A stretch of 64,000 bases of DNA from Niastella soli (GCF_017742245.1 NZ_JAGHKO010000005.1:124001-188000), one strand, 5' to 3'; positions 24,780-34,800 are shown, numbered from the stretch's first letter. The notes: generated by a model from the letters alone, not told the origin. Translations and numbers: made by a program.

Positions 24780-25973
24780 ATGAAAGACATGGCCAATCGG
24801 ATTGCTTTCCTTATTGGGAAACATCTTAAACAAGAACTTTCCGATGAGGATAGCCGAGAGTTACATGCCTGGATGGAGGAATCAGTAGATAACCGGGAAA
24901 TATTCGAACAATTGACGGATGTGGAATATTTGGAGCAAACGATCCGTGAAAAATACCAGACTAAACCAATTGCATCCACCAGGGAAAAGCTAAACCGGCT
25001 TATTGAAGCAGAGGATGAACCTGTTCAAAATATTGGAAATATCCGACGGCTATGGCTGAGGTTATCCGTTGCTGCGGCAGTGCTGATCATATTGGCAGGC
25101 GCTGTAATGTATATTTATAAAATAGATCAGCAAGCGGGCAATGGGGTGGTAAAAACAGGAAATGAGAAACAGGATATAGCCCCAGGCATCAATAAAGCCA
25201 CCCTGAAATTGGCTGACGGCAGATCGATTGTACTTGATAGTTCAACAAAGGGACAATTGCCCCAACAGGGCGGGATACAGGTTTCGAATAAAAACGGGCA
25301 GCTTATTTATGCTGCTGCTAGTGTGAATAACGAAGGGGAAGATCTGTGGAATACGCTGTCAACAGCAAGGGGACAAACGTATCCTGTGCTTTTAAGTGAT
25401 GGCTCAAAGGCCTGGCTAAATTCCGAGTCATCCATCCGGTTTCCGGTTTTCTTTAAGGGCGATTTAAGGGAAGTTCAAATAACAGGAGAGGTGCTGTTTG
25501 AGGTTGCACACAATCCTTCCAAACCTTTTAAGGTAACTGCAGGGGAAATAAATGTGCAGGTATTAGGTACCACGTTTAATGTAAATGCATATAAAGATGA
25601 AGATGCTATAAGAACAACACTCATCGAAGGATCGGTACAGGTAACCAAAGGCATTCAATGGAAAAAGATCAGGCCAGGTCAACAGGCGCAAGTGTTACCG
25701 GATGAAATAAAAGTGGCTGAAGTTGATGTGGAGAAGGTAATTGCCTGGAAGCAGGGGTTATTCCGGTTCAAAGAAGATAAACTGTCGGAAGCCATGAAAA
25801 ATATAGCCCGATGGTATAATGTGGAAGTAGTATTTGAAGGTAATTCAGCAAATGTTGGTTTAAGTGGTACCATCCCAAGGACCGCTCATATTTCTGAGGT
25901 GATAAAAGCGCTTTCCATGTTAGACGTAGCCGCAAGAATTGAAGGAAGGAAGTTGATACTGAATGCTCAGTAA
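24780..25973 (+). CDS. FecR-type anti-sigma factor
   Basis: The 397-residue protein has a cytoplasmic sigma-binding N terminus (residues 1-90), one membrane helix (about 92-112, LSVAAAVLIILAGAVMYIY), a periplasmic FecR domain (about 195-295, with GQTYPVLLSDGSKAWLNSES and VLGTTFNVNAY) and a C-terminal DUF4974 domain (about 320-395) that contacts the STN domain of the transducer. It holds or releases the sigma factor encoded 145 bases upstream. Domain order and length are typical for Bacteroidota FecR. Confidence 0.95.
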   Translation: MKDMANRIAFLIGKHLKQELSDEDSRELHAWMEESVDNREIFEQLTDVEYLEQTIREKYQTKPIASTREKLNRLIEAEDEPVQNIGNIRRLWLRLSVAAAVLIILAGAVMYIYKIDQQAGNGVVKTGNEKQDIAPGINKATLKLADGRSIVLDSSTKGQLPQQGGIQVSNKNGQLIYAAASVNNEGEDLWNTLSTARGQTYPVLLSDGSKAWLNSESSIRFPVFFKGDLREVQITGEVLFEVAHNPSKPFKVTAGEINVQVLGTTFNVNAYKDEDAIRTTLIEGSVQVTKGIQWKKIRPGQQAQVLPDEIKVAEVDVEKVIAWKQGLFRFKEDKLSEAMKNIARWYNVEVVFEGNSANVGLSGTIPRTAHISEVIKALSMLDVAARIEGRKLILNAQ

Positions 25974-26368
25974 CGATAGATCATTATATCTCATCCTATA
26001 AAGTCGTAGCATCAAACTGTCAATTATGCCTTGTCCTGGGCAGGATTGGTGGAATAACTGTATAGCTATAATGGGTCAACAGTAAGATATTCTACTTTGG
26101 TAGAATAGTGCATTGGAATGAATGAATGGTTGCGGAAGCAAAAAAATGGTGGTTGCTCCTACCTCATTAGTCTACGGTCATTCTGGCCTATCCACTCCAT
26201 CTGACGCTTGCAAAAGCCACTTTGATACAACTAACCATACTAACCTAATCTAGGTGTTGATCTTGTCTGCAAAAGACAAAACCGGCAGTGCTGTTACCAC
26301 CGCCGGTTTTAAAAAGGTTAACCAATCCATACTGTCTGGTATAATTAATTAACCCACAAACTAAAGTT
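25974..26368. promoter_or_regulatory. Leader region of susC with two hairpins
   Basis: No gene lies in these 395 bases. A perfect small hairpin, TATTCTAC (26088-26095), loop TTTG, GTAGAATA (26100-26107), is followed further down by AAAACCGGC (26278-26286) and GCCGGTTTT (26302-26310), a terminator- or attenuator-like stem ending 59 bases before susC. Promoter and leader control of the SusC gene is the likely role. Confidence 0.5.
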
Positions 26369-29300
26369 ATGCAAGATTATGCAGCTTGCAAAGTGCCTTT
26401 TTTTGACGGCACAAAACCAAAGCTATTTCCGTTAAAAGGAGCAATCCGAAAAATTTTACTGGTTATGAGGATAACCGCTATGCTGCTACTGGCTGCTACA
26501 TTGCAGGTTTCGGCTAAGAGCTGGAGTCAGGAGAAAATAACGCTTTCAGTTACCAATGCACCCATGGAGCAGGTGTTTAATTCCATTACAGCACAAACAG
26601 GGCTTTCCTTCCTTTACAGACCGGAATATGTAAGAGGAAAAACGGTAACTATCAATGTAGCTAACGCTACGTTAAAAGCCGTCATGGAGATCTGCTTAAA
26701 GGAGCAACAATTAAATTATACTGTTGTTGGAAAAATTGTGGGGGTACATCCGGTGAAATCATCTGGAAAAATCGGAGAACTTCAATCGCAACAACAAATT
26801 GATCAGGGAGATATAAAAGGCAGGGTCCTGACAAAAGAAGGCGAACCGCTTGTGTCAGCCAACGTAGTTAATAAAAGAACTGGCAAGGGAACAATAACAG
26901 ATGCCAATGGAGGTTTTCTTTTGCACGATTGTAACCTTAATGATATAATTGTTATAAGCTATACTGGATTTGCACCGCGAAACATTAAAATAAGTGAGTT
27001 TATTACGCTAACCTTAGTAATGGAGCCTGCAATTAACCAACTGGATCAGGTGGTAATGCAAGCTTATGGTACAACTACACAAAGATTGTCTACTGGCAGT
27101 ATCGCAAAAGTTACAGCCGAAGAAATTTCAAAACAACCTGTTGTTAATCCATTACAGGCATTGCAGGGCAAAGTGCCAGGATTGATAATAAGTCAAACAA
27201 ATGGTTATGCGAGCGCCCCATTTAAAGTTGAAATTAGAGGCAGAAACAATATAAATGGCATCTTTTCAGGTGAACCCTTATTTGTTATTGATGGAGTTCC
27301 TTTGACTATAATGGAAATAACAGATAATCCAGATAACTATTCTATTGGCTCAAAGGGACTTATTCAGAATGGTTTTGTTGGACCAGCTTTAGGTCAGAGC
27401 CCATTTTTTAATATTAATCCCAGCGATATTGAATCTATTGAGATCTTGAAAGATGCAGACGCAACATCGATTTATGGTTCAAGGGGGTCTAACGGCGTCA
27501 TATTGGTTACTACAAAGAAAGGTAAGGCTGGTAAATCGAAATTAGATGTAAATGCGAACTTAGGCATAAGCGAAGTTTCCCGGTATTGGGATATGTTGGA
27601 TACAAAGCAATACCTGCAAATGAGAAGGGAGGCTTTTACTAATGCGGGTCAAAACATGACAGCCGGTAATGCATTTGATTTACTTGTGTGGGACACCACG
27701 CGATATACAGATTGGCAAAGAGCAATCTGGGGCGGAACCGGAAAGAATGTAAACATTCAGACATCATTATCTGGAGGTGATTCCCGGACATCGTTTCGGA
27801 TTGGCGTAGGATATAATCGGATTACCAATATACTTACGACCAGTGGTGCTGATCAAAGAGGTGCTTTTTCTTTTAATGTAAACCATAAAAACGCTAATCA
27901 AAAATTAACTATTTCTCTTACCGGCAATTACACAGTTACTCAATCAGGAATGGTCAATGTTTCTATTAATGCTGTTACATTGCCGCCCAATGCGCCACCC
28001 ATTTTAGATTTATCTGGCAAACCAAATTATCAGGGTTGGGCACCCTTTCGTTCACAATATCCATTTGCTGGCTTATTTCAACCCTATTCGGCTAAGACGC
28101 ACTTGCTTACCAGTAATTTGACTATTGGGTATGAAATTATTAAGGGACTGAGTGTAAAAGGTAGTTTTGGGTTTAATAATGCTCAAAATGCTCAGGAGTC
28201 ATTTGAACCAATTTCATCTCAGGACCCTAAGATCTCACCTTTAGGAAATGCCTCTTTTGGAAATAACGTCAATCGTAATTGGATTATTGAACCTCAAATT
28301 GAGTATAGCAGTTTTTGGAGCAAAGGAAAGATCAATGTTTTAGTTGGGGGGTCGAAACAAGAAAATATTACAAAGGGTGATTATTTTTCAGGATCTGGAT
28401 ATACCACTGATGCGCTACTACATACTATCTCGAATGCTCCAACCCGATTTGCAAGCTCTAATTACGGTCAATATAAATACGCTGCAATATTCGCACGGGT
28501 GAATTATAATTGGGAAAATAAATATCTTCTAAATCTTTCAGCTCGTAGAGATGGTTCATCAACTTTTGGTCCGGGCAAACAGTTTGGTAATTTTGGCTCA
28601 ATCGGAGTTGGATGGATCTTTAGTGAAGAGCAGTTGATCAAACGTATCAAGTTCTTAAATTTTGGTAAATTAAGAGGTAGTTATGGAACGACAGGCGGTG
28701 AAGGGCCATCGTATGGCTATTTAACACGGTGGCAAATACAAGATCAAAATTATTCGGATATTTCTCCATTGGCTCCAATTCAACATTATAATCCGGATTA
28801 CCGTTGGCAAGTCAATCGCAAAATAGAAGCCGCACTGGAATTGGGACTATTTAAAGATCGTATTAACTTACTCATTTCCTGGTATCGAAATCGTTGTGAT
28901 AATCAGTTAGTCGCCGTCCCAATACCTGATTTCACTGGATTTTCAGATGTTACCTCAAATTCTCCTGCTTTAGTAGAAAATTCCGGTTGGGAGTACTCTG
29001 CAAATATTAAAATTGTAGAGGCCAAAGAATTTAAATGGTCAGTTTCCATCAATGCTGGGTTTAATAAAAACAAGTTGATATCGTATCCAGGCTTTGAATT
29101 ATCGCCCTATGCTTCAACGCTCGCAATAGGATATCCTTTGAACATCAGGAAGCTCTTGCATTATACCGGAGTAGATCCGGAGACTGGTAAATACACATTT
29201 GAGGATAAAAACAAAGATGGGAGTGTTAGAAATAATTCTTCAGACTATTTCATATATGATGTAAGTCCAAAATGTAGTGGAGGCCTTGGTAATATTCTGT

Positions 29301-29734
29301 CATACAAAGGATTGAGTTTAAGTCTATTCTTCAACTTCACCAAGCAAACTGGTAGAAATGCTTTGGCGGGATTATTAGCAGGGAGTATGGCCAATATGCC
29401 AACTCTAGTTTTACAACGTTGGCGAAAACAAGGTGATATCACGAATGTCGCCAGATTCACCAGTATACAAAGAAGCGAAGACATATTTTTTAAAGGGTTT
29501 TCCGACGGTATTTATACAGATGCTTCTTTTGTTCGTCTTCAGAATGCTTCAATATCATATAGTTTGCCAAAATCTGTAATTAAAAAAGCAGGATTGCAAA
29601 ACTGTAATATATATCTACAGGCCCAGAATTTATTCGTAATTACCAACTACAAAGGAATAGATCCGGAAACCCAAAATTTTGGCGGAATGCCTCCTTCCAG
29701 GGTTGTCGTTGGAGGGATCTCATTTAGCTTTTAA
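26369..29734 (+). CDS. SusC/RagA TonB-dependent receptor with STN signalling domain
   Basis: The 1121-residue outer-membrane receptor has a signal/anchor (RITAMLLLAATLQVSAK), an STN domain (about 52-115, ITLSVTNAPMEQVFNSIT), a carboxypeptidase-regulatory-like beta-sandwich (about 150-232, GDIKGRVLTKEGEPLVSANV), a TonB plug (about 235-380, LQALQGKVPGLIISQ, DATSIYGSRGSNGVILVTTKKG) and a 22-strand barrel. The STN domain fits the FecR upstream, so uptake and induction are coupled. It works with the SusD lipoprotein encoded 29 bases later. The usual SusC C-terminal aromatic end is present (VVVGGISFSF). Confidence 0.96.
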   Translation: MQDYAACKVPFFDGTKPKLFPLKGAIRKILLVMRITAMLLLAATLQVSAKSWSQEKITLSVTNAPMEQVFNSITAQTGLSFLYRPEYVRGKTVTINVANATLKAVMEICLKEQQLNYTVVGKIVGVHPVKSSGKIGELQSQQQIDQGDIKGRVLTKEGEPLVSANVVNKRTGKGTITDANGGFLLHDCNLNDIIVISYTGFAPRNIKISEFITLTLVMEPAINQLDQVVMQAYGTTTQRLSTGSIAKVTAEEISKQPVVNPLQALQGKVPGLIISQTNGYASAPFKVEIRGRNNINGIFSGEPLFVIDGVPLTIMEITDNPDNYSIGSKGLIQNGFVGPALGQSPFFNINPSDIESIEILKDADATSIYGSRGSNGVILVTTKKGKAGKSKLDVNANLGISEVSRYWDMLDTKQYLQMRREAFTNAGQNMTAGNAFDLLVWDTTRYTDWQRAIWGGTGKNVNIQTSLSGGDSRTSFRIGVGYNRITNILTTSGADQRGAFSFNVNHKNANQKLTISLTGNYTVTQSGMVNVSINAVTLPPNAPPILDLSGKPNYQGWAPFRSQYPFAGLFQPYSAKTHLLTSNLTIGYEIIKGLSVKGSFGFNNAQNAQESFEPISSQDPKISPLGNASFGNNVNRNWIIEPQIEYSSFWSKGKINVLVGGSKQENITKGDYFSGSGYTTDALLHTISNAPTRFASSNYGQYKYAAIFARVNYNWENKYLLNLSARRDGSSTFGPGKQFGNFGSIGVGWIFSEEQLIKRIKFLNFGKLRGSYGTTGGEGPSYGYLTRWQIQDQNYSDISPLAPIQHYNPDYRWQVNRKIEAALELGLFKDRINLLISWYRNRCDNQLVAVPIPDFTGFSDVTSNSPALVENSGWEYSANIKIVEAKEFKWSVSINAGFNKNKLISYPGFELSPYASTLAIGYPLNIRKLLHYTGVDPETGKYTFEDKNKDGSVRNNSSDYFIYDVSPKCSGGLGNILSYKGLSLSLFFNFTKQTGRNALAGLLAGSMANMPTLVLQRWRKQGDITNVARFTSIQRSEDIFFKGFSDGIYTDASFVRLQNASISYSLPKSVIKKAGLQNCNIYLQAQNLFVITNYKGIDPETQNFGGMPPSRVVVGGISFSF

Positions 29735-29763
29735 ATCATTACGAATAAGTCAAACATGAATAT

Positions 29764-31245
29764 ATGATAAACAATATAAACTTTGAGAATATAAATCGGT
29801 CGAACAACAAAGTTTCGATTGATGCAATCAGATATACGGGCTCGAGATTTTTATTTTTTCTCGTATTATTATTAACGTTCAATATCATAGCATGCAAAAA
29901 AATTGTAGATGTTCCTCCCCCCGTCAACACTATTACTTCAACTGATGTTTTTGAAAATGAAGCGACTGCCACATCCGCTGTGATGGGAATCTACAGTAAT
30001 TTAATTGCTTCCTCTGGTATATCATTCGGAACTGGTACTATAACAAGGTATGCCGGTTTATCAGCCGATGAGCTTAAATACTTTTATAGTGATGATATTT
30101 CACAATTTGAAAGTAATTCCTTGCAATCCAATAATGGGATGTTGAGTAATGAATTGTGGAGCCCTGCTTATTCAGCCATATATAGGGCAAATGCGGTTAT
30201 TGAAGGATTAAACGCTTCGGGTGCGATTTCCGATTCTGTAAAAAAACAATTAACAGGCGAAGCAAAATTTCTTCGGTCATTTTGCTATTTCTACCTTACA
30301 AATTTATTCGGCGACGTGCCACTGGTTTCAAGTACTGCCTGGAAAACAACAGCAACCCTAAATCGGTCTCCTAAAGCTGATATTTATAAGTTTATTATTT
30401 CAGATTTGTTAGATGCCCAGCACTCCCTTGCTACTAATTATTCTTTATCAAAAAATGAACGGACAAGGGTCAATAAATGGGCCGCAACCGCTCTATTAGC
30501 AAGGGTTTACTTGTTTAAGAAAGACTGGTTAAATGCAGAGATGCAATCATCGGCTTTAATTGAAAATACGAACGATTTTAGTTTGCAAACAGATTTAAAT
30601 CAAGTCTTTTTAAAAAATAGTAAAGAGTCCATCTGGCAGGCGATGGTATATAATCAATGGCCGTACGCTCCTAGTGAAGCCAATGATTTTATTCCATACA
30701 GTTCGTCAGATAACCCGATGTTTTATATTACTGATCAGCTTTTAAATGCCTTTGAAGTTGGAGACGAAAGGAGATCGAAGTGGATTGATTCTACAATGTA
30801 TGATGATGGAAACGCCATTACTACCTACTATTATCCTTTTAAATATAAAATTAAGGAGGGCGCAAAGGATAACATAGAAGAATACTACTCTGTATTACGA
30901 TTGGCGGAACAATATCTTATTCGGGCTGAGGCAAGGTCTCATCAAAATAATCAAGCCGGGGCTATATCCGATTTAAATGTAATCCGCAATAGAGCGGGGC
31001 TGGCTGATCTTTCAACTTCATTATCTCAAGCCCAGGTATTGGCAGCAATAGCCCAGGAACGTCGAATTGAATTGTTTTCGGAATGGGGACATCGATGGTT
31101 CGATTTGGAGAGAACCGATGCTGCGAATACAATTTTAAGTTTAGTAAAAGGGAATGAATGGCAGGAAACAGACCAATTATACCCAATCCCATTCTCAGAG
31201 CTGCAAAAAGCGCCTGCTTTGACCCAAAATCCAGGTTATCAATAG
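29764..31245 (+). CDS. SusD/RagB substrate-binding lipoprotein
   Basis: The 493-residue protein has a lipoprotein signal (FLFFLVLLLTFNIIACKK, lipobox IIAC) after a rather long N-terminal extension. It follows the SusD layout: a Tyr-rich N-terminal TPR region (NELWSPAYSAIYRANAVIEGL, EAKFLRSFCYFYLTNLFGDVPLV), and the C-terminal QERRIELFSEWGHRWFDLERT and YPIPFSELQ. It lids the SusC barrel at the cell surface and selects the substrate. No polysaccharide enzyme is encoded nearby; a peptidase is, which suggests a peptide or protein substrate. Confidence 0.95.
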   Translation: MINNINFENINRSNNKVSIDAIRYTGSRFLFFLVLLLTFNIIACKKIVDVPPPVNTITSTDVFENEATATSAVMGIYSNLIASSGISFGTGTITRYAGLSADELKYFYSDDISQFESNSLQSNNGMLSNELWSPAYSAIYRANAVIEGLNASGAISDSVKKQLTGEAKFLRSFCYFYLTNLFGDVPLVSSTAWKTTATLNRSPKADIYKFIISDLLDAQHSLATNYSLSKNERTRVNKWAATALLARVYLFKKDWLNAEMQSSALIENTNDFSLQTDLNQVFLKNSKESIWQAMVYNQWPYAPSEANDFIPYSSSDNPMFYITDQLLNAFEVGDERRSKWIDSTMYDDGNAITTYYYPFKYKIKEGAKDNIEEYYSVLRLAEQYLIRAEARSHQNNQAGAISDLNVIRNRAGLADLSTSLSQAQVLAAIAQERRIELFSEWGHRWFDLERTDAANTILSLVKGNEWQETDQLYPIPFSELQKAPALTQNPGYQ

Positions 31246-31322
31246 ATGGTTTAAGTATGAGAATGGATACAGTAGAATTACAATGGGATTTAATGTGTGA
31301 ATTATAATTAAATAAGAATAGC

Positions 31323-32498
31323 ATGATTAACAAAAAGGGAAAACTGTTTTTGATTACTGCGTTATTGTTTTCAACTTATTTCAACTTATCGGCACAACAA
31401 AACCGTCCAGGTATTATTGAAGGTTATATTAAGGGGCTTCCGAACGCAACAAAAATAACATTAACCCTATTGGGTAGGTTTCCGGATAGAATAATTGTAG
31501 ACTCTGCTACAATTAAAGATGGACATTTTAATCTTTCAAATATTGTAACAGATGGTCCAAGGGTTTATGAGATAGGATATGTAAAAGACAATAATTTTTA
31601 CTCTTGGTGGCTAGGACTTGAGAATGGACAACATATTGTGATTCGTGGTAATGCTGACAGTATTCCCTGGGAAAGTCAGCTTCAAGATTGGCTTACTATT
31701 CAAGGTATTCCAGCAACGTGTGATTTTGAAAAAGTGTTTAAGCCACTAGTCGTTTACCATTTTGCGGTGAGCAATTTACAATCAATTATAGATAAGGTGC
31801 GCGATTCTATCGGCTTTAATTTCGATTTAGTTGATGGATTGGTTAAGGCAAAAAATGCAATCGGCAGTAGTTTATTTTTCTCTGTTGTAAAAGAAAGCCC
31901 ATTGAATAAAATGCTGGCCTGGGGTTTATATGCGAATAAAGAGTTCCTGCAGCTTGGCAATGTGACCTGGCTAAGATTTGCATTTGATTCTATACTTAAT
32001 GAAGAATGTAAAAAAAGCTTTTTTGGCAAATTGCTTGATAGGCAATCTGTGCTTTGTGCCGGCCAGCCATTTCCCTCAGTCAACTTATCAACACCGGAGG
32101 GGAAGATGCTTTCAATTAATGATGTTGTAAAGAAGAGTAAGGTTACTTTGGTTAATTTTTGGAACCTGGGTTCTACGAATCTGGATGTGTCACAATCGGA
32201 ACTTCTTACTTTTTATAACAAGTATCAAGGTAAAGGGTTGAATATAATTGGGCTTTATACTGATACAAGCCTTAAAAAGTGGAAGATGAGTGTTGCAGAG
32301 ATGCCGTGGTACCATCTTTCAGATCTGAAAGGAAAAGCGGGTATCGGAATGCAGGTTTATGATGAGCCCTCTGCCGGAAAATCAAAGTCTGTAAATGCAT
32401 TGGTGGATGAACGGGGCAGAATAATTGCCTGGAATGTTTACGGAGTTGAATTGCAATATTATTTGGAAAAGTATTTAGATAAAACCAACAATAGGTGA
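31323..32498 (+). CDS. Secreted thioredoxin-fold protein (TlpA/DUF4369-like) lacking CXXC
   Basis: A signal peptide (LFLITALLFSTYFNLSAQ) leads to an N-terminal DUF4369-like beta domain (IIEGYIKGLPNATKITLTLLG to about residue 110), a helical middle and a C-terminal thioredoxin/redoxin fold from about residue 245 (PFPSVNLSTPEGKMLSIND, VTLVNFWNLGSTNLDVSQSE). At the place where TlpA-type reductases have W-C-x-x-C this protein has NLGSTN, so it cannot do disulfide exchange in the usual way. It starts 77 bases after susD and ends 7 before the peptidase gene. A binding or chaperone role in the periplasm is more likely than redox work. Confidence 0.8.
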   Translation: MINKKGKLFLITALLFSTYFNLSAQQNRPGIIEGYIKGLPNATKITLTLLGRFPDRIIVDSATIKDGHFNLSNIVTDGPRVYEIGYVKDNNFYSWWLGLENGQHIVIRGNADSIPWESQLQDWLTIQGIPATCDFEKVFKPLVVYHFAVSNLQSIIDKVRDSIGFNFDLVDGLVKAKNAIGSSLFFSVVKESPLNKMLAWGLYANKEFLQLGNVTWLRFAFDSILNEECKKSFFGKLLDRQSVLCAGQPFPSVNLSTPEGKMLSINDVVKKSKVTLVNFWNLGSTNLDVSQSELLTFYNKYQGKGLNIIGLYTDTSLKKWKMSVAEMPWYHLSDLKGKAGIGMQVYDEPSAGKSKSVNALVDERGRIIAWNVYGVELQYYLEKYLDKTNNR

Positions 32499-32505
32499 AA
32501 TAATT

Positions 32506-34017
32506 ATGAAAACGATTATGATTGTTTTGGTGGTGTTTGCATGGATTAATGTAAAAGGTCAGGGAAAGAATTGGCAAAATCTGGATTTACAAGATGACTC
32601 AGTATTTGGGATCGGTATTAATAAGGTTTATGCTGACCTTCTAAAGAACAAACGTGCCAAAATTGTGATTGTGGCTGTGATTGATAGTGGAATTGATTCC
32701 TCTCATTCTGATTTGAAACTGGCACTGTGGAATAATGAACGCGAAAGAAATAATAAACAAGATGATGATGCTAATGGTTACCTAGATGACGTTCACGGTT
32801 GGAATTTTATTGGTTCACAGCTGGGAAATGTTCATTATGATAACCTGGAACTGACAAGAATTATCCGAAAAGATAAAAGGTTCTATGACAGTTTATCCTA
32901 TGCCGCTGTACCTGAAGAATATCTTCAGTCCTATAGATGCTATAGAAAACTGAGGAATATTTATGATGATAAGGTCCAACGCGCTAAATCAGCTGTTGGT
33001 CAATTAGAAGGATTCAAGCATGCTTTACAGAAAATTGTTGAAAAAATAAATAAATCATCTCCCACATTGCACGATTTCAGTCTTTATCAACCTGCGAATG
33101 AAAACGAGGAGCGAGTACGAAGCGTAATGATGAATGCTTTATTAAATCAGGATTTTACTGATTTTGAAACAAATGCAATTGACAAAGTATATAGTCAATT
33201 TCAAAATCAGCTAAAATATGCATTAAATCTTAATTATGATCCACGTTCAATAGTTAAGGACAATTACAACAATAGTGACGAGAGGGCTTATGGAAATAAT
33301 GATATTCAGGGACCAGACGCTCTGCATGGAACGCATGTTGGCGGTATAATTGCAGCAACAAGAAATAATGGAATTGGTATCGACGGCATTGCAGATAATG
33401 TAAAGCTTATGGTGATCAGGGCAGTGCCGGATGGAGATGAAAGAGACAAAGATATTGCTAATGCCATTCGGTATGCTGTAGACAATGGGGCGAGGGTAAT
33501 AAACATGAGCTTTGGCAAGCCATTTTCGTGGAATAAAAAATGCGTAGACAATGCCGTGAAATATGCAATGGAAAAGGATGTGCTAATTGTTCATGCAGCA
33601 GGCAATGATGGAAAGAACCTGGATTCAAATGATAATTATCCATGCCGGAATTATGCTGATATCTCAGGCAAGGCGGATGCCTGGATTGAAGTAGGTGCAT
33701 CTGACCAAAGCGGTAATGCAGCAAATTTTTCTAACTACGGAAAAGAAACCGTTGATGTTTTCGCGCCTGGTGTTCACATCTATTCATGCGTTCCTGGAAA
33801 TAAGTACGAATTTGAGGATGGTACTAGTATGGCAGCCCCTGTAGTAACAGGGTTGGCAGCTTTGCTTAGGGGGTATTACCCAAATCTAACAGCCATACAG
33901 GTCAAAGACATCATCATGAAGTCTGTGCTGAAAAGAGATATTTTTGAAAAAAAATGCTTGAGTGGTGGTATCGTAAATGGCTATGGAGCCTTTAAATTGG
34001 CAATATCTTACAAGTGA
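32506..34017 (+). CDS. Secreted S8 (subtilisin-like) serine peptidase
   Basis: The 503-residue protein has a signal peptide (MIVLVVFAWINVKGQ) and the full subtilase triad: Asp60 in VAVIDSGIDSSHSDL, His274 in LHGTHVGGIIAATRNN and Ser441 in DGTSMAAPVVTG, with the oxyanion Asn in VHAAGNDGKN. The stretch between Asp and His (about 214 residues) is much longer than in subtilisin and is largely helical, as in Bacteroidota family members. There is no T9SS C-terminal domain. It is the last gene of the sigma-FecR-SusCD locus and probably trims a protein or peptide that the SusCD pair takes up. Confidence 0.93.
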   Translation: MKTIMIVLVVFAWINVKGQGKNWQNLDLQDDSVFGIGINKVYADLLKNKRAKIVIVAVIDSGIDSSHSDLKLALWNNERERNNKQDDDANGYLDDVHGWNFIGSQLGNVHYDNLELTRIIRKDKRFYDSLSYAAVPEEYLQSYRCYRKLRNIYDDKVQRAKSAVGQLEGFKHALQKIVEKINKSSPTLHDFSLYQPANENEERVRSVMMNALLNQDFTDFETNAIDKVYSQFQNQLKYALNLNYDPRSIVKDNYNNSDERAYGNNDIQGPDALHGTHVGGIIAATRNNGIGIDGIADNVKLMVIRAVPDGDERDKDIANAIRYAVDNGARVINMSFGKPFSWNKKCVDNAVKYAMEKDVLIVHAAGNDGKNLDSNDNYPCRNYADISGKADAWIEVGASDQSGNAANFSNYGKETVDVFAPGVHIYSCVPGNKYEFEDGTSMAAPVVTGLAALLRGYYPNLTAIQVKDIIMKSVLKRDIFEKKCLSGGIVNGYGAFKLAISYK

Positions 34018-34040
34018 CCATGTTAATGTTTAATATGGAT

Positions 34041-34068
34041 CTAAAGTTGCCTTTTGTGGCGACTTTAG
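34041..34068. terminator. Bidirectional hairpin between peptidase and small secreted gene 1
   Basis: CTAAAGTTGCC (34041-34051) pairs with GGCGACTTTAG (34058-34068) with one G-T pair. It lies between convergent genes and can serve both strands. Confidence 0.6.
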
Positions 34069-34085
34069 CATGAATGCAGCACTTA

Positions 34086-34343
34086 TTAATTTGCATCATA
34101 AAATAAATCCACTCCATTCCCATCTTTAAATCTGTAGTTAGTGGTATTGAGCCGGAAATACACTGGCACATAGCCGGCGGCACTATTATTATAGATTTTG
34201 CCAGTTTGATCGATAGCAACGAGTACTCCATTTATATACAGGTTCGGTATTTGTGTTCTTTTAGTTTCAACCTTGAAGGCAAATGCACCTGTGATGCCCA
34301 GGGCTAATATCCCTCCGGTAGCGAAAATTTTTTCTTTTTTCAT
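34086..34343 (-). CDS. Small secreted protein, copy 1 (DUF6520-like)
   Basis: The 85-residue protein has a signal peptide (KIFATGGILALGITGAFAFK) and a mature part of about 62 residues with NLYINGVLV, DQTGKIYNNSAAGY, VYFRLNTTNYRFKD and a C-terminal LFYDAN. Small exported proteins with this start are labelled DUF6520 in Bacteroidota; I place it there with moderate trust. It is convergent with the S8 peptidase gene and 74% or so similar in sight to copy 2. It could be a substrate or product partner of the uptake locus, which is inference. Confidence 0.75.
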   Translation of the reverse strand: MKKEKIFATGGILALGITGAFAFKVETKRTQIPNLYINGVLVAIDQTGKIYNNSAAGYVPVYFRLNTTNYRFKDGNGVDLFYDAN

Positions 34344-34497
34344 AAAACTGGTTTTAATTAAACTTGGTAGCTATCCTTTTGAAGGTTTTCAGTGGTATCT
34401 CGTTACCAAGTTTTATTTTAGCGACGTGGTAGATGCGTGTAGTGCCTTTAAATTGCAATATCTTACAAGCGAGCCACGTTAATGTTTAAATGTAAAT

Positions 34498-34525
34498 CTA
34501 AAGTCGCCTTTTGTGGCGACTTTAG
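34498..34525. terminator. Bidirectional hairpin, second copy
   Basis: Perfect arms CTAAAGTCGCC (34498-34508) and GGCGACTTTAG (34515-34525). This is the duplicated equivalent of the hairpin at 34041 and follows small gene copy 2. Confidence 0.6.
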
Positions 34526-34542
34526 TATGAATTCAGGACTTA

Positions 34543-34800
34543 TTAATTTGCATCATAAAATAAGTCAGTTCCAGACGCATCTTTAAGTCTGTAGTTTGTG
34601 GTATTGATACGAAGATATACGGGTTGATAACCGGCTGCGCTATTATTATAGATTTTGCCAGTTTGATCGGTAAGGACCTGTGTTGCGCCTATATACAGGT
34701 TTGTTACTGCTGTTCTTTTAGTTTCAACCTTGAAGGCAAACGCGCCTGTGATGCCTAAGGCTAATATTCCTGCGGCAATAAAAAATTTCGTTTTTTTCAT
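34543..34800 (-). CDS. Small secreted protein, copy 2 (DUF6520-like)
   Basis: Start MKKTKFF (34800) is chosen because it aligns with the start of copy 1; an upstream in-frame ATG at 34866 would remove the signal peptide from the terminus. The 85-residue protein shares with copy 1 the signal peptide, FKVETKRT, DQTGKIYNNSAAGY, INTTNYRLKD and LFYDAN, while the region between (AVTNLYIGATQVLT against QIPNLYINGVLVAI) differs. Both genes read toward the peptidase. The promoter region is part of the duplicated unit. Confidence 0.75.
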   Translation of the reverse strand: MKKTKFFIAAGILALGITGAFAFKVETKRTAVTNLYIGATQVLTDQTGKIYNNSAAGYQPVYLRINTTNYRLKDASGTDLFYDAN

